In this document: one piece after another, positions 11,341 to 23,201 of the stretch
How positions within the stretch are numbered: position 1 is the first letter of the stretch
How the letters are laid out: each line of letters opens with the position of its first letter
Assembly: GCA_963402885.1 (NCBI GenBank)
Contig: OY727098.1
Location: forward strand, 372,001-436,000
Direction of reading: 5' to 3'
Source of the DNA: Antedon bifida
Taxonomy: Eukaryota > Echinodermata > Crinoidea > Comatulida > Antedonidae
Length of the DNA stretch: 64,000 nt
Position numbers and translations under genes: made by a program
Notes under the pieces: model-generated
Seen by the model: the letters and a program-made list of their open reading frames with translations, nothing else
What the model was told of the DNA's origin: nothing
Database searches by the model: none

Positions 11341-13649
11341 TCAATGCGCCTTAAGAAAGGCAGGAAGAGGTAACGCCATCATTAATTGAATGAACTGACG
11401 ATCACTTATCCACGATGGAAGCACTCTCATACAATAAATGGGAAAATACGTCATGTACAAACCACCGACGAGGTAGCGATGACGTGGTGTTCTTGATGTT
11501 ATACTATCAACCATACTATCCACGACTGGTGTTGCATCTCCATAGCAATATTCTCGGTCTTTCTTGTAGAAGTCGGATATTCCATCCTGATGTTCTTTTC
11601 CATAATCGTGCTTAACATCTTCTGGAACGTTTTTCCATAATTCTTCAGAAATGCGATCAACGTAGTTAAGTCCTATATTAGTTGCCTTTCCGTATTGACC
11701 AGGTTCAATGAGACATACCTGATAATAATATTTTTAATATTAATTTTAATAGTTTTAGAATTAATCAATTTCAATATTCATGTCAATAATATAGCATTTA
11801 TTATTCGTGTGTATTACACTTCCGTACTTGATATATGATTATTTTGTTATCTGCTGCTAAATGTAAAGGATATACCGTATATGCCTACCTTTACGCCCCA
11901 TGGACTCATCTCGTAGCGTAATGTATCGTTAAAACATTCAATCGCGTACTTGGTCATACAGTAGGCACCATTTCCTGGAATTGTACACAATCCTGAGATA
12001 CTTCCAACGTTAACAACACGACCTACACGACCAATTATAAAGAAGAAAATATTCTTTAAAATGTCATTATTGTAAACAGGATGTGTGCTATCGATTACAT
12101 TGCATATTGCATGCTTACCAATTTCCATGACTTTAGAGTTTAATATAATATTATATTTGGACAGTTTATGAGAAAGGTATTATTAAACATCTAGAACTCA
12201 ATATAACTTCATCTGTCGTCATCGCATTATGTATCAACCTCATTATTATCATTAATTTTGGAACTATTTACTTTCTGAGTATTTAGGCCTACCTTTGCAT
12301 CGCCGTATCATTGGTAGAAATGCCTTAGTAACTCTAATCATTCCGTATACATTAACTTCAGCAATGCGTTTGATCGTCTCTATTTGTATTATTTCAATTT
12401 CTCCGTACGTCCATATACCGGCATTATTTACGATGGCCCACAAACCTTGGGTTAAACATTATCAGCAAACAATTACTCATGAATAATCATTAACACTTTC
12501 ATAATGTTATAAAAACATTTCTTTAGTTATGATGCGTTAGCCAAACTCACATTTTTTTCAAATGAAAAGAAAAAAGCTCACTGGATCACAGTATCTCCTG
12601 GTTTGCATACGTTTTGGCGAGAAAAGCAGCACTGTAGGAAGGGAACTTAGGGACGAGGAAAACATATTCTATCATTGGCTCTTGAGCCTAATGTTGACCA
12701 ATAGTCGACATTATGTCTATTCGGTCACATAGGATAACAGCAAAAACTCACCAATATCGTTACGAAATGAATAGGTTAAGGAATGGATACGTAAGGAATG
12801 AATATGTTAAGAAATGAATATGCTAAGAAATGAATATGTTAAGAAATGAATATGTTAAGAAATGAATATGCTAAGAAATGAATATGCTAAGAAATGAATA
12901 TGCTAAGAAATGAATATGCTAAGAAATGAATATGAAATGAATATGAAAATGAATGTGTTAAGAAATGGATATGATAGGAAATGAAAATGAATATATGTTA
13001 CGAAATGACTATTTTATGAAATGTTTTTATGAAATGAATATATATTAGTAATAAAAGAAAAAAAAACTTACCAACATCTTGAGGAAGTGACTTCTGTATC
13101 GTTTCTTTAGCAGCCAACACAGATTCTTCAGATGTGATATCACATTCAACTATTGTCAGCCGACTCGTTGATGAAGTTTTCAGTAATCTAGCGTGTTTAT
13201 GCTCTAAGCAATTGAATGTAGACTTATTTAGTAAAAGAGGTCTCATGCATTTCAATGTATCTATAAGAGCGTATTATATCCACTGTTGACACTGGGGATG
13301 CAGTTGGCACAAACAAATATTCGGTAAAAGCCAGAAATCACTAGATAATTAATACGACCGATACATGTTAGTTGTACTTACCCGGGAATAAGCAACCTGC
13401 ATATACAAGATAGCCAAGTTGATCTAATCTCAGAGCCAGGCTGTGACCAAAGCCTGTATCACAACCCGTTATAAACACTGCCTTGTTGTTAGGACTGAGT
13501 CTCCCTCTCGGTAATGCTTTGGATCCTATGTAAATACCAATACTTATAAATGCAACTGCTATAATATATTCTGTTAAAATAAAGCAACAGTATCCTAAAA
13601 GTAAGCAGAACACCATCAATGAAATATAAGTTGAATTTCCAACAGCCAT
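11341..13649 (-). CDS. BDH1-like short-chain dehydrogenase, tandem copy A
   Basis: Five exons: 13382-13649, 13072-13203, 12293-12445, 11889-12022 and 11341-11718. They give 1065 nt, 354 aa. Residues 5-48 are hydrophobic and probably membrane-anchoring. The Rossmann dinucleotide motif TGCDTGFG is at residues 61-68, NNAG at about 140-143. The catalytic residues are Ser192, Tyr205 and Lys209 (YCMTK). Extended similarity to the SDR9C group, especially D-beta-hydroxybutyrate dehydrogenase BDH1, is seen in AGCL after the first strand, [29 protein letters not shown] and [11 protein letters not shown]1 interconverts hydroxybutyrate and acetoacetate with NAD. Retinol/17-beta-hydroxysteroid dehydrogenases are the alternative, so the substrate is not assigned. 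It is the downstream-most of three head-to-tail copies with identical exon structure. Confidence 0.88.
12765..13045. repeat. 16-bp minisatellite in intron 2 of copy A
   Basis: About a dozen tandem units of ATGAATATGYTAAGAA, with Y alternating C and T, degrading toward both edges. It ends about 30 bp before the exon 2 donor of the BDH1-like gene A. Copies B and C lack it at this position. Confidence 0.9.
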
Positions 13650-14653
13650 TGTGAATACAGAACTTCAGCCCGGGTCTAAAATAGACTTTATGTACATAAG
13701 TAAGCGGCCGTTGAGTACAAACGTGATTGATAAATATTAATAATATAATTTATTTTTGTCAATAGGTTGTGCTTACATTTTGATAACATTGTATGTTGTG
13801 TTGGCCTCTATCAGTGCACACAGCAACAATGATTGAGCTCCGGCTAGAACAAGACACAAAGGTGATTTGATATTTAAAAATCAATCCGTTGAAGGCAACA
13901 ATTGATATCGATTATTTTTTAAAGATAACTGACAAGTTGAACCATGTCCCTTTGTAGTTTCCAAATTAATTTATTTAGTGGGAATATTCCAGTAAATCAA
14001 ATTTACGATGATTGAAAACTTTTTAAACAATTTCCTTTTTATCACTGATTGAATCGCGAGAGTAAACTTGTTCTCTTCAATTCACGTTTACTCGAGCTTT
14101 AGCTGACTCCACAAGTTTTTAACAAGAAATAGGCTTATTTCTTACAAAAAACGCCTCTCGACTTTTTGCCGTAACACTTTTAATTATTGTTCTCTCTTCA
14201 TAAAATGATGCCTTTTTATTGATATTCTATTCAATAATTTTAGAAATAATGAGTTATTATCAATTATTTTTGTTTAACAATCAGTAGTAAACATTTTAAC
14301 ATAAACATAAATATAGTCTTAAATGAGTCCTAAACTAAACTATAGTACTGTACATATTCCGGGGTAGAGCCGTTACTCTCAAGGCCGTATTGACCCACCA
14401 TCTTTTCCGAAACGTGCTTTGGGGTTTGCGCAAGCCAAGTCCGAGTTTCCAAATACCCATTTTTCAGCCGTAGTCCTAATGCTTCCGTCCTATAATTGCC
14501 TAACGGCGCGGCGCGAACAACTATAAAGCTTCCGAGCATGTGATGATATTACCGCACTCCTCGAACAATCGCTATGTCGTATGTCTAATGTATCTTTTCT
14601 ATTCTTTTAAAATTCTCGATAATTAATAAATTTCAATCCATAATATCAAAATG
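13650..14653. other. Intergenic region upstream of copy A
   Basis: The first 60 bp upstream of copy A share a GGGTCTAAA(A/G)TAGAC-like block with the same position upstream of copy C, so it is a likely conserved promoter element. Around 14340-14540 is a less AT-rich patch with a minus-strand 69-codon frame (14330-14539). Its product is not recognised and it has no supported splice context. Confidence 0.45.
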
Positions 14654-17220
14654 TTATTTATTGATGTAACGTTTGAGATAGGCTGGTAGAGGTACCATAT
14701 AATTCATTATTCCAATGTATTGATGATCACCTAACCACGATGGAATTAATTCCATTGCATATACTTGTAAATACGTCATTATCAAACCGCCAACGAGGTA
14801 GCGATGACGTGGTGTTCTTGATGTTACACTATCAACCATACTATCCACGACTGGTGTTGCATCTCCATAGCAATATTCTCGACCTTTCTTGTAGATGTTT
14901 GTAATTCCGTCTTGATGTTCTTTTCCATAATCTTTCTTAACATCTTCTGGAACGTTTTTCCATATCTCTTCAGATATATTCTCAATATTGTTAATTCCTA
15001 TATTAGTAGATTTTCCGTACTGACCAGGTTCAATGAGGCATACCTATTATTAATAAGTAAAAACAAAAACAAGCCACGTTTCAATGATTAGGCCTATAAT
15101 TAGGTTTAACTTCATCACAGTAAGAGCTTGGTTGTGATGCGATATTTGTTCCAATTCTATTAATCTTTGTTCAAACCAGCATACGAACCTTTAAGCCCTG
15201 TCTATACTATCAAACTAGTTTGACAAAAAGTGTGATGTGCCCAAATATGGTGGTGATATGATGTCATTGTGTCCATATACGGACACATCACATTTTGTTG
15301 TATTGTATTTAGTTTTTGTTTCGTGTTTTAGTTAAAGTTAATGTTTTATTTAAATATATATATTTAATACCGTATCTTTGATAGCATTTTAATGAATAAA
15401 GGAATATTTGAAAACTTATAAGAATATTACCTTTACGCCCCATGGACTCATCTCGTAGCGTAATGTATCGTTAAAACATTCAATAGCGTACTTGGTCATA
15501 CAGTAGGCACCGCCACCTGGAATTGCAGATATCCGTCCCCCAAGGCTCCCGACGTTGACAATACGACCTATAAAATTATGGGAATATTGAATATTAAATT
15601 CAGTACTGCATCTATATTATCTATTTATATATTTTTATAGAAAGATCGTATAATTTCAAATGTGCATATTTCTATTTTGTTCGAAATAGCAACCGTGGAG
15701 TACATTGTATACAAGTAGTATTACCTTTACATCTTCGTATTATCGGTAGAAATGCCTTAGTAACCCTAATCGTTCCGTATACATTAACTTCAGCAATGCG
15801 TTTGATCGTCTCCATCTGTGTTATCTCAATTTCTCCGTACGTCCATACACCGGCATTATTTACGATCGCCCACAAACCTTTAAAAAGTACAATTTATTTG
15901 AACTTTGACTCTTAGATACATTGCAATAATGTTAATTAAGAATTAGAAAGAATGTAATAGCCAAAGCTAGCGTACCATCTAATTAATTAATTTGCATGGA
16001 GGCCTATTTGAATATAAGATGCACGACTAATCTACCCATACGCATAGGCCTGCCTTTAAAACCAGTAAAATATATATACTGCTCAGATAGACGTATTCAA
16101 ATAATTCTTTTGCCTATTAATATTGGGAAATCTTTTTAACGTTAAATGATAATATTCGTTCAATGTCACAGTGAGGGTGATATATACATATACGGTTCTG
16201 TTCTTCTACTAGAGCATGAAAGGTTTTGCTTAATGATACTGACAAACCAATACGGTTCAAGAGAGTTACTTACAGAAACCTTTAGGAAGTGACTTCTGTA
16301 TCGTTTCTTTAGCAGCCAACACAGATTCTTCAGATGTGATATCACATGCAACTATTGTCAGACGATCGGTAGTTGATGATGTGCTCAGTAATTTTGCGTT
16401 TTCACGATCTAAACAAACCCAATAATCTGAGTATGGTATGTTGAGCCGTGGAATGTGCAAAAAGTCACATTTGTGCAAACAACCATTGTGTAAACATTTT
16501 GCACTCAAATGTGCAAACAACCACATTTGTGCAAACATGTCACCCTCAAATGTGCAAATCTGCAGAAATGTATAATCCACTAATGTGCAAAGATCATGCC
16601 ATTAAATGTAAAAAGGATCATAATTTCTTAATTCTACTTAATGTGCAAACCATTCAACAGGGTACTTAATGGATACTGTCGTACTAATTTTAAAGTGCTG
16701 TATGCACATGGTCTTAGACCTGTATGCATGGTCTCTGTTAAATATTAAGAGTATAGGCTTTATTGGGAAACAATTGTTCAGTGCTTTAAAAATACTTTAA
16801 ATACGCCACATAAGCCTAAATTTTCTTTCCGGATCATGTCCTACTGATACAGTAGGCCTACAGTGCCCCATGCAATCCAGGCTCACGTACCGGTACCTGT
16901 TTACAGAATGCAAGGCATTGTCGTTTATGATTAATATTGTAGCATTACTTACCCGGGAATAAGCAACCTGCATATACAAGATAGCCAAGTTGATCTAATC
17001 TCAGAGCTAGACTGTGACCAAAGCCTGTATCACACCCCGTTATAAACACTGCCTTGTTGTTAGGACTGAGCCTCCCTCTCGGTAATGCTTTGGATCCTAT
17101 GTAAATACCAACAATCATCAAAACAATTGCTACAATATATTCTGTTAAGATAAAGCAACAGTATCCTAAAATTAAGCAGAACATCATTAATGAAATGTAA
17201 GTTGAATTTCCGACAGCCAT
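14654..17220 (-). CDS. BDH1-like short-chain dehydrogenase, tandem copy B
   Basis: Five exons: 16953-17220, 16274-16408, 15725-15877, 15431-15567 and 14654-15043. They total 1083 nt, 360 aa. Exon 1 is nearly identical to copies A and C (start [10 protein letters not shown], then [10 protein letters not shown]). NNAG and YCMTK are intact, so it should be active. Exon 4 is one codon longer than in A and C ([13 protein letters not shown] instead of GSISGLCTIPGN). This changes the loop after the catalytic serine, next to the substrate pocket. The C-terminus LKRYINK differs from its neighbours. It most likely arose by tandem duplication, and substrate divergence is possible. Introns hold a palindromic MITE fragment and a TGTGCAAA-type repeat. 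Confidence 0.88.
15191..15300 (+). mobile_element. Palindromic MITE, family i, 3'-truncated copy
   Basis: Begins TTAAGCCCTGTCTACACTAT, with one AAATATGGTGGTGATATG unit, and ends after GGACACATCACATTTTGTTG without the right arm. In intron 4 of copy B. Confidence 0.85.
16435..16660. repeat. Degenerate TGTGCAAA repeat
   Basis: Words ATGTGCAAA and CACATTTGTGCAAACA recur about ten times at irregular spacing in intron 1 of copy B. Partly self-complementary (ACATTTG / CAAATGT). Confidence 0.7.
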
Positions 17221-18231
17221 GATTGAATTTCCGACTTCAGCAAATATCCAGTAGACCCTTATCTACAGACTATTGAATGTCGTAATATAATACAGCACTG
17301 TAAATAAAACATTGTATTGAGTATGCCCCAGAAACTATACGCAACAAATCTTTGCTATTCACCACAATTAATCAACCTTAAATTGGTTTAAGGGCATTTA
17401 AAAACTGAACACCATTCAGTCTTAAATGCTCTTAAAAACCACAATTTACCATATAGTGCCATCGTATACTCATCAATAATTATCTGCTTAAATTGTTAAT
17501 ATGTATGTGTATGTTATGGCATATCTATATATAAATTTACATAAGGCAAAATTCGGTAAATCGCGCATTACTTAGTTATAAAGTTGGTTCGTACTTTCGG
17601 TACTGATTTTAATCACCTAATGACCATGTTTACTAATTAAGTTGAATTAGATAATTAGTTAAACAATGTCTAATGGAAGTCGATGCTAAAAAATACACGC
17701 AAGTGAGTTGACAAGCGATAAGCATCCAACCTGTTTCTTGTCGTAGGTGAACTCGTTTGCGTCTACGTGTTTGCGTTGCGTCTTCAGTTGGTACGGTACC
17801 AAGCTTTTTAGTCATGTTATCTATTTAAATAGGCGTACCCAATTTCATTGGAAAATATTTGGAAATGTGTATAACGCCTCGCATTCGTGTCATTTCGTGT
17901 TGCGATAATATGGAATGCGAGTTTGGTCCATTTATGCACGACAATGCTTACTATGGTACTTTTTGTCTTTCATTCCATTCCATATTTTGATACTCTTTCT
18001 TCTCGTTTATAATTTTTTTATTTTTTTTTCGCTTCGAATAAAGCGTTATTGACTGCTATAAAATAATCATAAATAAATAATAAAATGTCCCATTAACACA
18101 AACTATAAAAAAAATACAAAAACCTTTATTAGATTTATTGAAATGAGATAACATTTGCATGTTGCATATTCTCATCTATACTGCAAATCAATAACAAATA
18201 ATAAATGCTTATAACAAATTTAAAATAATAT
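17221..18231. other. Intergenic region between copies B and C
   Basis: No convincing exon. A minus-strand frame at 17633-17815 has a TATTTAAATA-like box and CCAAT just upstream. However, the box is too close to the ATG to give a leader, and no downstream exon was found. Around 18015-18030 is a T-rich run. Confidence 0.4.
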
Positions 18232-20090
18232 TTATTGTTGTGATTTGACGTAGGCCGGTAGCGGCAGCATAGAATTCATTACTGCAATAAATTGAAGATC
18301 TCCTAACCACGATGGAAGCATCTCCAGCATGTACATCTGTACGTACGTTATGATCAAACCGCCAACGAGGTAGCGATGACGTGGTGTTCTTGATGTTACA
18401 CTATCAACCATACTATCCACGACTGGTGTTGCATCTCTGTAGAAGTAATCTCTGGGATCACTGTAGAAGTCGGACATTCCATCTTGATGTTCTTTTCCAT
18501 AATCTTCCTTAACATCTTCTGGAACGTTTTTCCATATCTCTTCAGATATATTCTCAATATTGTTAATTCCTATATTAGTAGCTTTTCCGTACGGACCAGG
18601 TTGAATGAGACATACCTGTAGTAAAAAATGACTACCATTAATACCATAATTTAAACTGTGAGTCATCCGGTATTTTAACTTTAGATATTGAACCTAAACC
18701 ATTACAGTTCTAATATACCAGGAGCGTTGTGTGGTGTGAATATTATTAGACCTATAGGCTACTGTAATTATGTTGCTCTTGAATAAAAAACAAACTTTAC
18801 AATATATTTACCGTTACGCCCCATGGACTCATCTCATAGCGTAATGTATCATTAAAACATTCAATCGCGTACTTGGTCATACCGTAGGCACTGTTGCCTG
18901 GAATGGCACTCATTCCACCAATGCTACCAACGTTGATAACACGACCTACATATTATTTGTAAAGATAAACAAGAAGAGAATATACCTTATGATTTTACAT
19001 AAATTAGAGTGTGCATTTATGAATACATTTTATTTTCTGACTGTATCCTCATTTTTAACGATTCCAGGAAGGTTTCCAGGATAACGTCACATATTACAAC
19101 CGATAATTTAATAGGTTGGTTGCGTAAAAATATCTTTATCACTGTAACATACCCGATTTAATATCATTATACCTTTACATCTTCGTATTATCGGTAGAAA
19201 TGCCTTAGTAACTCTAATCGTTCCGTACACATTAACTTCAGCAATGCGTTTGAACGACTCCATTTGTGTAATCTCAATTTCTCCGTATGTCCATATACCG
19301 GCATTATTTACGATGGCCCACAAACCTTTAAAAAGTACAAACGAATTTATACTAACTCTACATGACCATGCCTATAATATGTATATGCAATTGTTACCGT
19401 AAAAGTACAACGAAAAGTTGTATTTTCTTTCAAATACTTGGAATAGGAAGAATTGTTGTTCTATCCATAGCAGCTTGTGCTTGAATGGCTTTAGAAATAT
19501 TGTATGGAAACAGTAGGCCCTACTTACAGAAACCTTTAGGAAGTGACTTCTGTATCGTTTCTTTAGCAGCCAACACAGATTCTTCAGATGTGATATCACA
19601 TGCAACTATTGTCAGACGATTGGTAGTTGATGATGTGCTCAGTAATCTTGCGTTTTCACGATCTATCCAAAACCAACGAGCATTTTTATTGATAATTAAA
19701 CAAGAACAAACAACTAACTAAAGCAAGACAGACGCTGCTGCTAATATAATTACATTCTCCACTGCTGTGTCTCTAGTGTACACATCTGTAAAGCTGAGAA
19801 ATTAGTAAATCAGCATACTTACCCGGGAATAAGCAACCTGCATATACAAGATAGCCAAGTTGATCTAATCTCAGAGCTAGACTGTGACCAAAGCCTGTAT
19901 CACAACCCGTTATAAACACTGCCTTGTTGCTAGGACTGACTCTCCCTCTAGGTAATGCTTTGGATCCTATGTAAATACCAACAATCATCAAAACAATTGC
20001 TACAATATATTCTGTTAATAAAAAGCAACAGCATCCTAAAAGTAAGCAAAATACCATCAATAAAATATAAGTTGAGTTTCCAACAGCCAT
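18232..20090 (-). CDS. BDH1-like short-chain dehydrogenase, tandem copy C
   Basis: Five exons: 19823-20090, 19528-19662, 19173-19325, 18812-18945 and 18232-18615. They total 1074 nt, 357 aa. The order is membrane-anchor segment (to residue ~48), [16 protein letters not shown], a catalytic Ser followed 13 residues later by YGMTK, then a SDR9C-type C-terminal half with [20 protein letters not shown] and a hydrophobic end. In exon 4 the active-site segment reads NSAYGMTK, where copies A and B have Tyr-Cys-Met-Thr-Lys. This is the first copy in transcription order and the only one with an obvious TATA box. It probably acts as a membrane-associated NAD(P)-dependent alcohol/ketone oxidoreductase; the substrate is not assigned. 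Confidence 0.88.
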
Positions 20091-20155
20091 GGTTTTGGGG
20101 GATAGTTTACATAGCAGGGTCTAAAGTCTACATTACAGTACATTATACCACAGAG

Positions 20156-20163
20156 TATTTATA
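20156..20163 (-). promoter_or_regulatory. TATA box of copy C
   Basis: TATAAATA on the minus strand lies 66 bp upstream of the copy C start codon. It leaves a leader of about 35 nt. Confidence 0.6.
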
Positions 20164-20338
20164 GATCAAACACTTGTTCTTATGTTGTAATTAATGTAAT
20201 ACTAATTGTTTTAAAAAATGTATTAAATGAAAAAATAGAAAAGACATATATGCGGCTTGATTTTTGACATAAAGTTTGTAATGTCATTAATATAGTGATG
20301 ATAACACGATCACCATACACATTTCGATTCCCTTGCCC

Positions 20339-20695
20339 CAGTGGAGCACAGTGATATAAAATTGAAATAAAGTCACTAAATTTTAATATCTTTTCGTATG
20401 TTAATACACTGTGCTCAAGTGGACACAATTTGGCAACAGGGGAGCACAGTGATATAAAATAGAAATAAAGTCACTTAAGTTTCAATATCCTTTCGTATGT
20501 TACTACACTGTGCTCAAGTGGACACAATTTGGTACCAGTGGAGCACACAGTGATATAAAATAGAAATAAGTTACTGAATGTTAATATCTTTTCGTATGTT
20601 AATAAGTGGACCCAATTAAGTTTCAATATATTGTCGTATGTTAATACACTGTGCTCCAGTGGATCCAATATAGGGCCAGTGGTGGAGCACAGCGA
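20339..20695. repeat. ~98-bp tandem repeat with palindromic ends
   Basis: Units start at GGAGCAC positions 20343, 20441, 20540 and 20684. Each unit opens with GGAGCACAGTGATATAAAA and contains TTTTCGTATGTTAATACACT then GTGCTC. The start and the CACTGTGCTC block are inverted relative to one another. About 3.5 units; the last is rearranged. Confidence 0.88.
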
Positions 20696-21177
20696 AATAA
20701 TCACATACAAAACATCGAGAAAAAATACTTCTGGAATTCAAAAATATTTCAAACTATATATAAACGATATATAATATGTAAGGCCTAGTCCGGCGGCGGA
20801 ATTAGTCCAAACTATCTGTTTAAAACATATTTATTCTGGGACGGTGAAGCCATACACACCAACTAACATAAACGTTTGTTCATAACATATTACAATACAA
20901 TATCTTGCATGAATCGGACATTTCACTACCAATGTAGCAACATTGATTAACAAAATCAAAATTTAATAGTGTGGCGTGTTGACCGCGAATGACTAACAAT
21001 AACATCTTTCCCACTACACCTGCACAACCATTGCATAACAACGCAACGGCATACCAAACCATTTCGTACACCTGCGATGAAAATATAAATTCAATTTCTT
21101 TTAAAATTGAGGGCGGCAAACATACAATTTACGAGATCAAAATACAGGTTTTAAAAAAAATTAAATAAAAAAAAAGA

Positions 21178-21425
21178 TGTTAAATGTGCTCTCCCTGCCT
21201 CAGCACTAAGGCCCTGCCACAGCCTTTTGGGGTCGTTTCCAGCACATCACCAGATGCATTGATGTTGTCGCCTCATGATGTGTGGTGGAAAGGGGGACGT
21301 ATAATCTGTGAACCCCAAACACAGTGGTCGCATACCTTTAACTCTATTCCACCGACCAGCGTGGGAATCGAACCCACGACATACGTATTGTCAACACGAC
21401 GCTCAGGCGACTGAGCTAACTGGCC
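21178..21425 (-). mobile_element. tRNA-derived SINE with a tRNA-Val-like head
   Basis: On the minus strand, 21353-21425 folds as a tRNA cloverleaf. The acceptor pair is GGCCAGT/GCTGGTC, the D stem GCTC/GAGC, the anticodon loop TTGACAA (anticodon GAC), and the T arm GTGGG-TTCGATT-CCCAC. The outer anticodon-stem pair is a T-T mismatch. The body runs to a T-rich end near 21178. A GAC valine anticodon is not normally used in animals, and the unit is duplicated with its body, so a SINE head is more likely than a working tRNA. Confidence 0.75.
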
Positions 21426-21527
21426 ATTTTGGTTTCAACATGGTTAATATGATAGTTATGACGTAATGATGAATTACGTAATACACGTATAAATAGACTA
21501 TTATCAGCTGTTCATTCATGTACTACT

Positions 21528-21610
21528 TTGTAGCGTAACGGGTAATGCTCAGCTTTGAGTGCTCTCAGTTCTAGTAGATTGGGTTCGAACCTCTACAGGA
21601 TTTTTTTTTT
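21528..21610 (+). mobile_element. tRNA-like pol III module
   Basis: The A-box-like TAGCGTAACGGG and a perfect B box GGTTCGAACC (21582-21591) are followed by a run of nine or more T at ~21602. TGTAG and CTACA can pair as a short acceptor stem. A TATAAATA lies ~40 bp upstream (21488). It is opposite in orientation to the SINE head next to it. Likely tRNA-derived repeat. Confidence 0.7.
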
Positions 21611-22952
21611 ATGGAAAATAATGAATATTGTTTTTCTTTTATTTTGAAAAGGGGATATTTTAAGGGTTGTAAATGTGAGGCCTAAACAAGTGGACATTTT
21701 TTAAAATCAGAAACAAAATTGCAGAATATTATTTTCCGTTAAATAGACTACCATAAAACCTCGAAAAGAAGCCCATGTGCTCTTTCATATTTAAGACTCT
21801 TGGGTGGGCTTCTTTTCCACATGGAGTTTTTTTCGAGAATACTCATGCAAACTAAAAGAGGGGAGCTGCACGGTTCCCGCCCGGAAAATGTTTTATTTAC
21901 ATGATTTGAACAATCTTCTTATGTAAAGATTATCAACATTTAACAGTGTGAGGTGTTGACCGCGAATGACTAACATACCATCTTCCCAATAATACACATG
22001 CACAAACTCATTTGCATAACAACGCACGGCATACCAAAACTGTTTAAAATAGAGTTGCAATGTCCCCGGAAATAACATCTATTATTTTTTCAAACAACAT
22101 GTATAAGAATCTTTAGTACCCCACCATGCTTGGGACTGAGCAAAGACACTTTTGAAAAATAGAGCTGCATAGGTTCCCGCCCGAAAAAATGGCACTTTAC
22201 ATGATTTGAAATTATATGAAACAAACTGTATAGGCAGACTTATCAGGACAATAGAGCTTGTCCCCGGAAAGTGCACCTATTCATTGAAATATGAAATTAA
22301 ATATTAAGTCTCCAGTACTAGCCCACCATGGTTGAGGCAGAGCTAATAATGAAAATAGAACCCAGAATTGCACTTATACTTATACTTATTACTATACATA
22401 ATCACCTATGATAATTATGATAATGTTAACATTTCAACTATCCAGACGCGACTTCAAAATTTTAGCTGTTTTTTTTTTTAACTCGACTTCGTATATGCCT
22501 AAGGCCTAGTCCGGTGGCGGAATTAGTCTAAGCTTCGAAATTGTTATTTCACTCTCCATTAACCCAATACAAAAACCATCAGAGACAAACTATCTGTTTA
22601 AAACAGGTTTATTCTGGGACGGCAGCCATACACACCAACTAACATAAGCGTTTATTCATAACATATTACAATACAATATCTTGCATGAATCGGACATTTC
22701 GCTACCAATGTAGCAACATTGATTAACAAAATCAAAATTTAATAGTGTGGCTTGTTGACCGCGAATGACTAACAATACCATCTTTCCCACTACACCTGCA
22801 CACCCATTGCATAACAACGCAACGGCATACCATACCGTTTGGTACACCTGCGATGAAAATAAAAATTCAATTTCTTTTAAAATTGAGGGCGGCAAACATA
22901 ACATTTACGAGATCGAATACAGGTTTTAAAAAAAATTTAATAAAAAAAAAGA

Positions 22953-23201
22953 TGTTAAATGTGCTCTCCCTGCCTCAGCACTAAGGCCCTGCCACAGCCT
23001 TTTGGGGTCGTTTCCAGCACATCACCAGATGCATTGATGTTGTCGCCTCATGATGTGTGGTGGAAAGGGGGACGTATAATTCTGTGAACCCCAAACACAG
23101 TGGCCGCATGCCTTTAACTCTATTCCACCGACCAGCGTGGGAATCGAACCCACGACATACGTGTTGTCAACACGACGCTCAGGCGACTGAGCTAACTGAT
23201 C
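22953..23201 (-). mobile_element. Second copy of the tRNA-Val-like SINE
   Basis: Head at 23129-23201. The acceptor 5' strand is mutated to GATCAGT against GCTGGTC. The anticodon loop TTGACAA is kept, and the 3' anticodon stem is CACGT, restoring one Watson-Crick pair that is a wobble in copy 1. T arm identical. Confidence 0.75.

Larger units (their letters stand above)
20775..22100. repeat. Tandem segmental duplication, copy 1
   Basis: Matches 22495-23850 at an offset of about 1720-1777 bp. Landmarks are GGCCTAGTCCGGCGGCGGAA, GTTGACCGCGAATGACTAA, CTCCCTGCCTCAGCACTAAG, GGGAATCGAACCCACGAC, GGTTCGAACCTCTAC and CCTCGAAAAGAAGCCCA. The GACCGCGAATGACTAA block also recurs within each copy (20980 and 21957). 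A minus-strand frame at 20880-21119 is shared with copy 2 but has no known domain. Probably a composite of repetitive elements duplicated as a block. Confidence 0.85.

Noticed and set aside
12765..13045. Regular short repeats as a CRISPR-like array
   Set aside because: Units are directly contiguous without unique spacers, and the DNA is an animal intron.
17633..17850. Small gene with CCAAT and TATTTAAATA promoter
   Set aside because: The TATA-like box is about 10 bp from the ATG, which would place the transcription start inside the frame; no continuing exon.
21353..21425. Functional tRNA-Val gene
   Set aside because: Anticodon GAC is not used for valine in animals, the anticodon stem has a mismatch, and the head is joined to a repeated SINE body.
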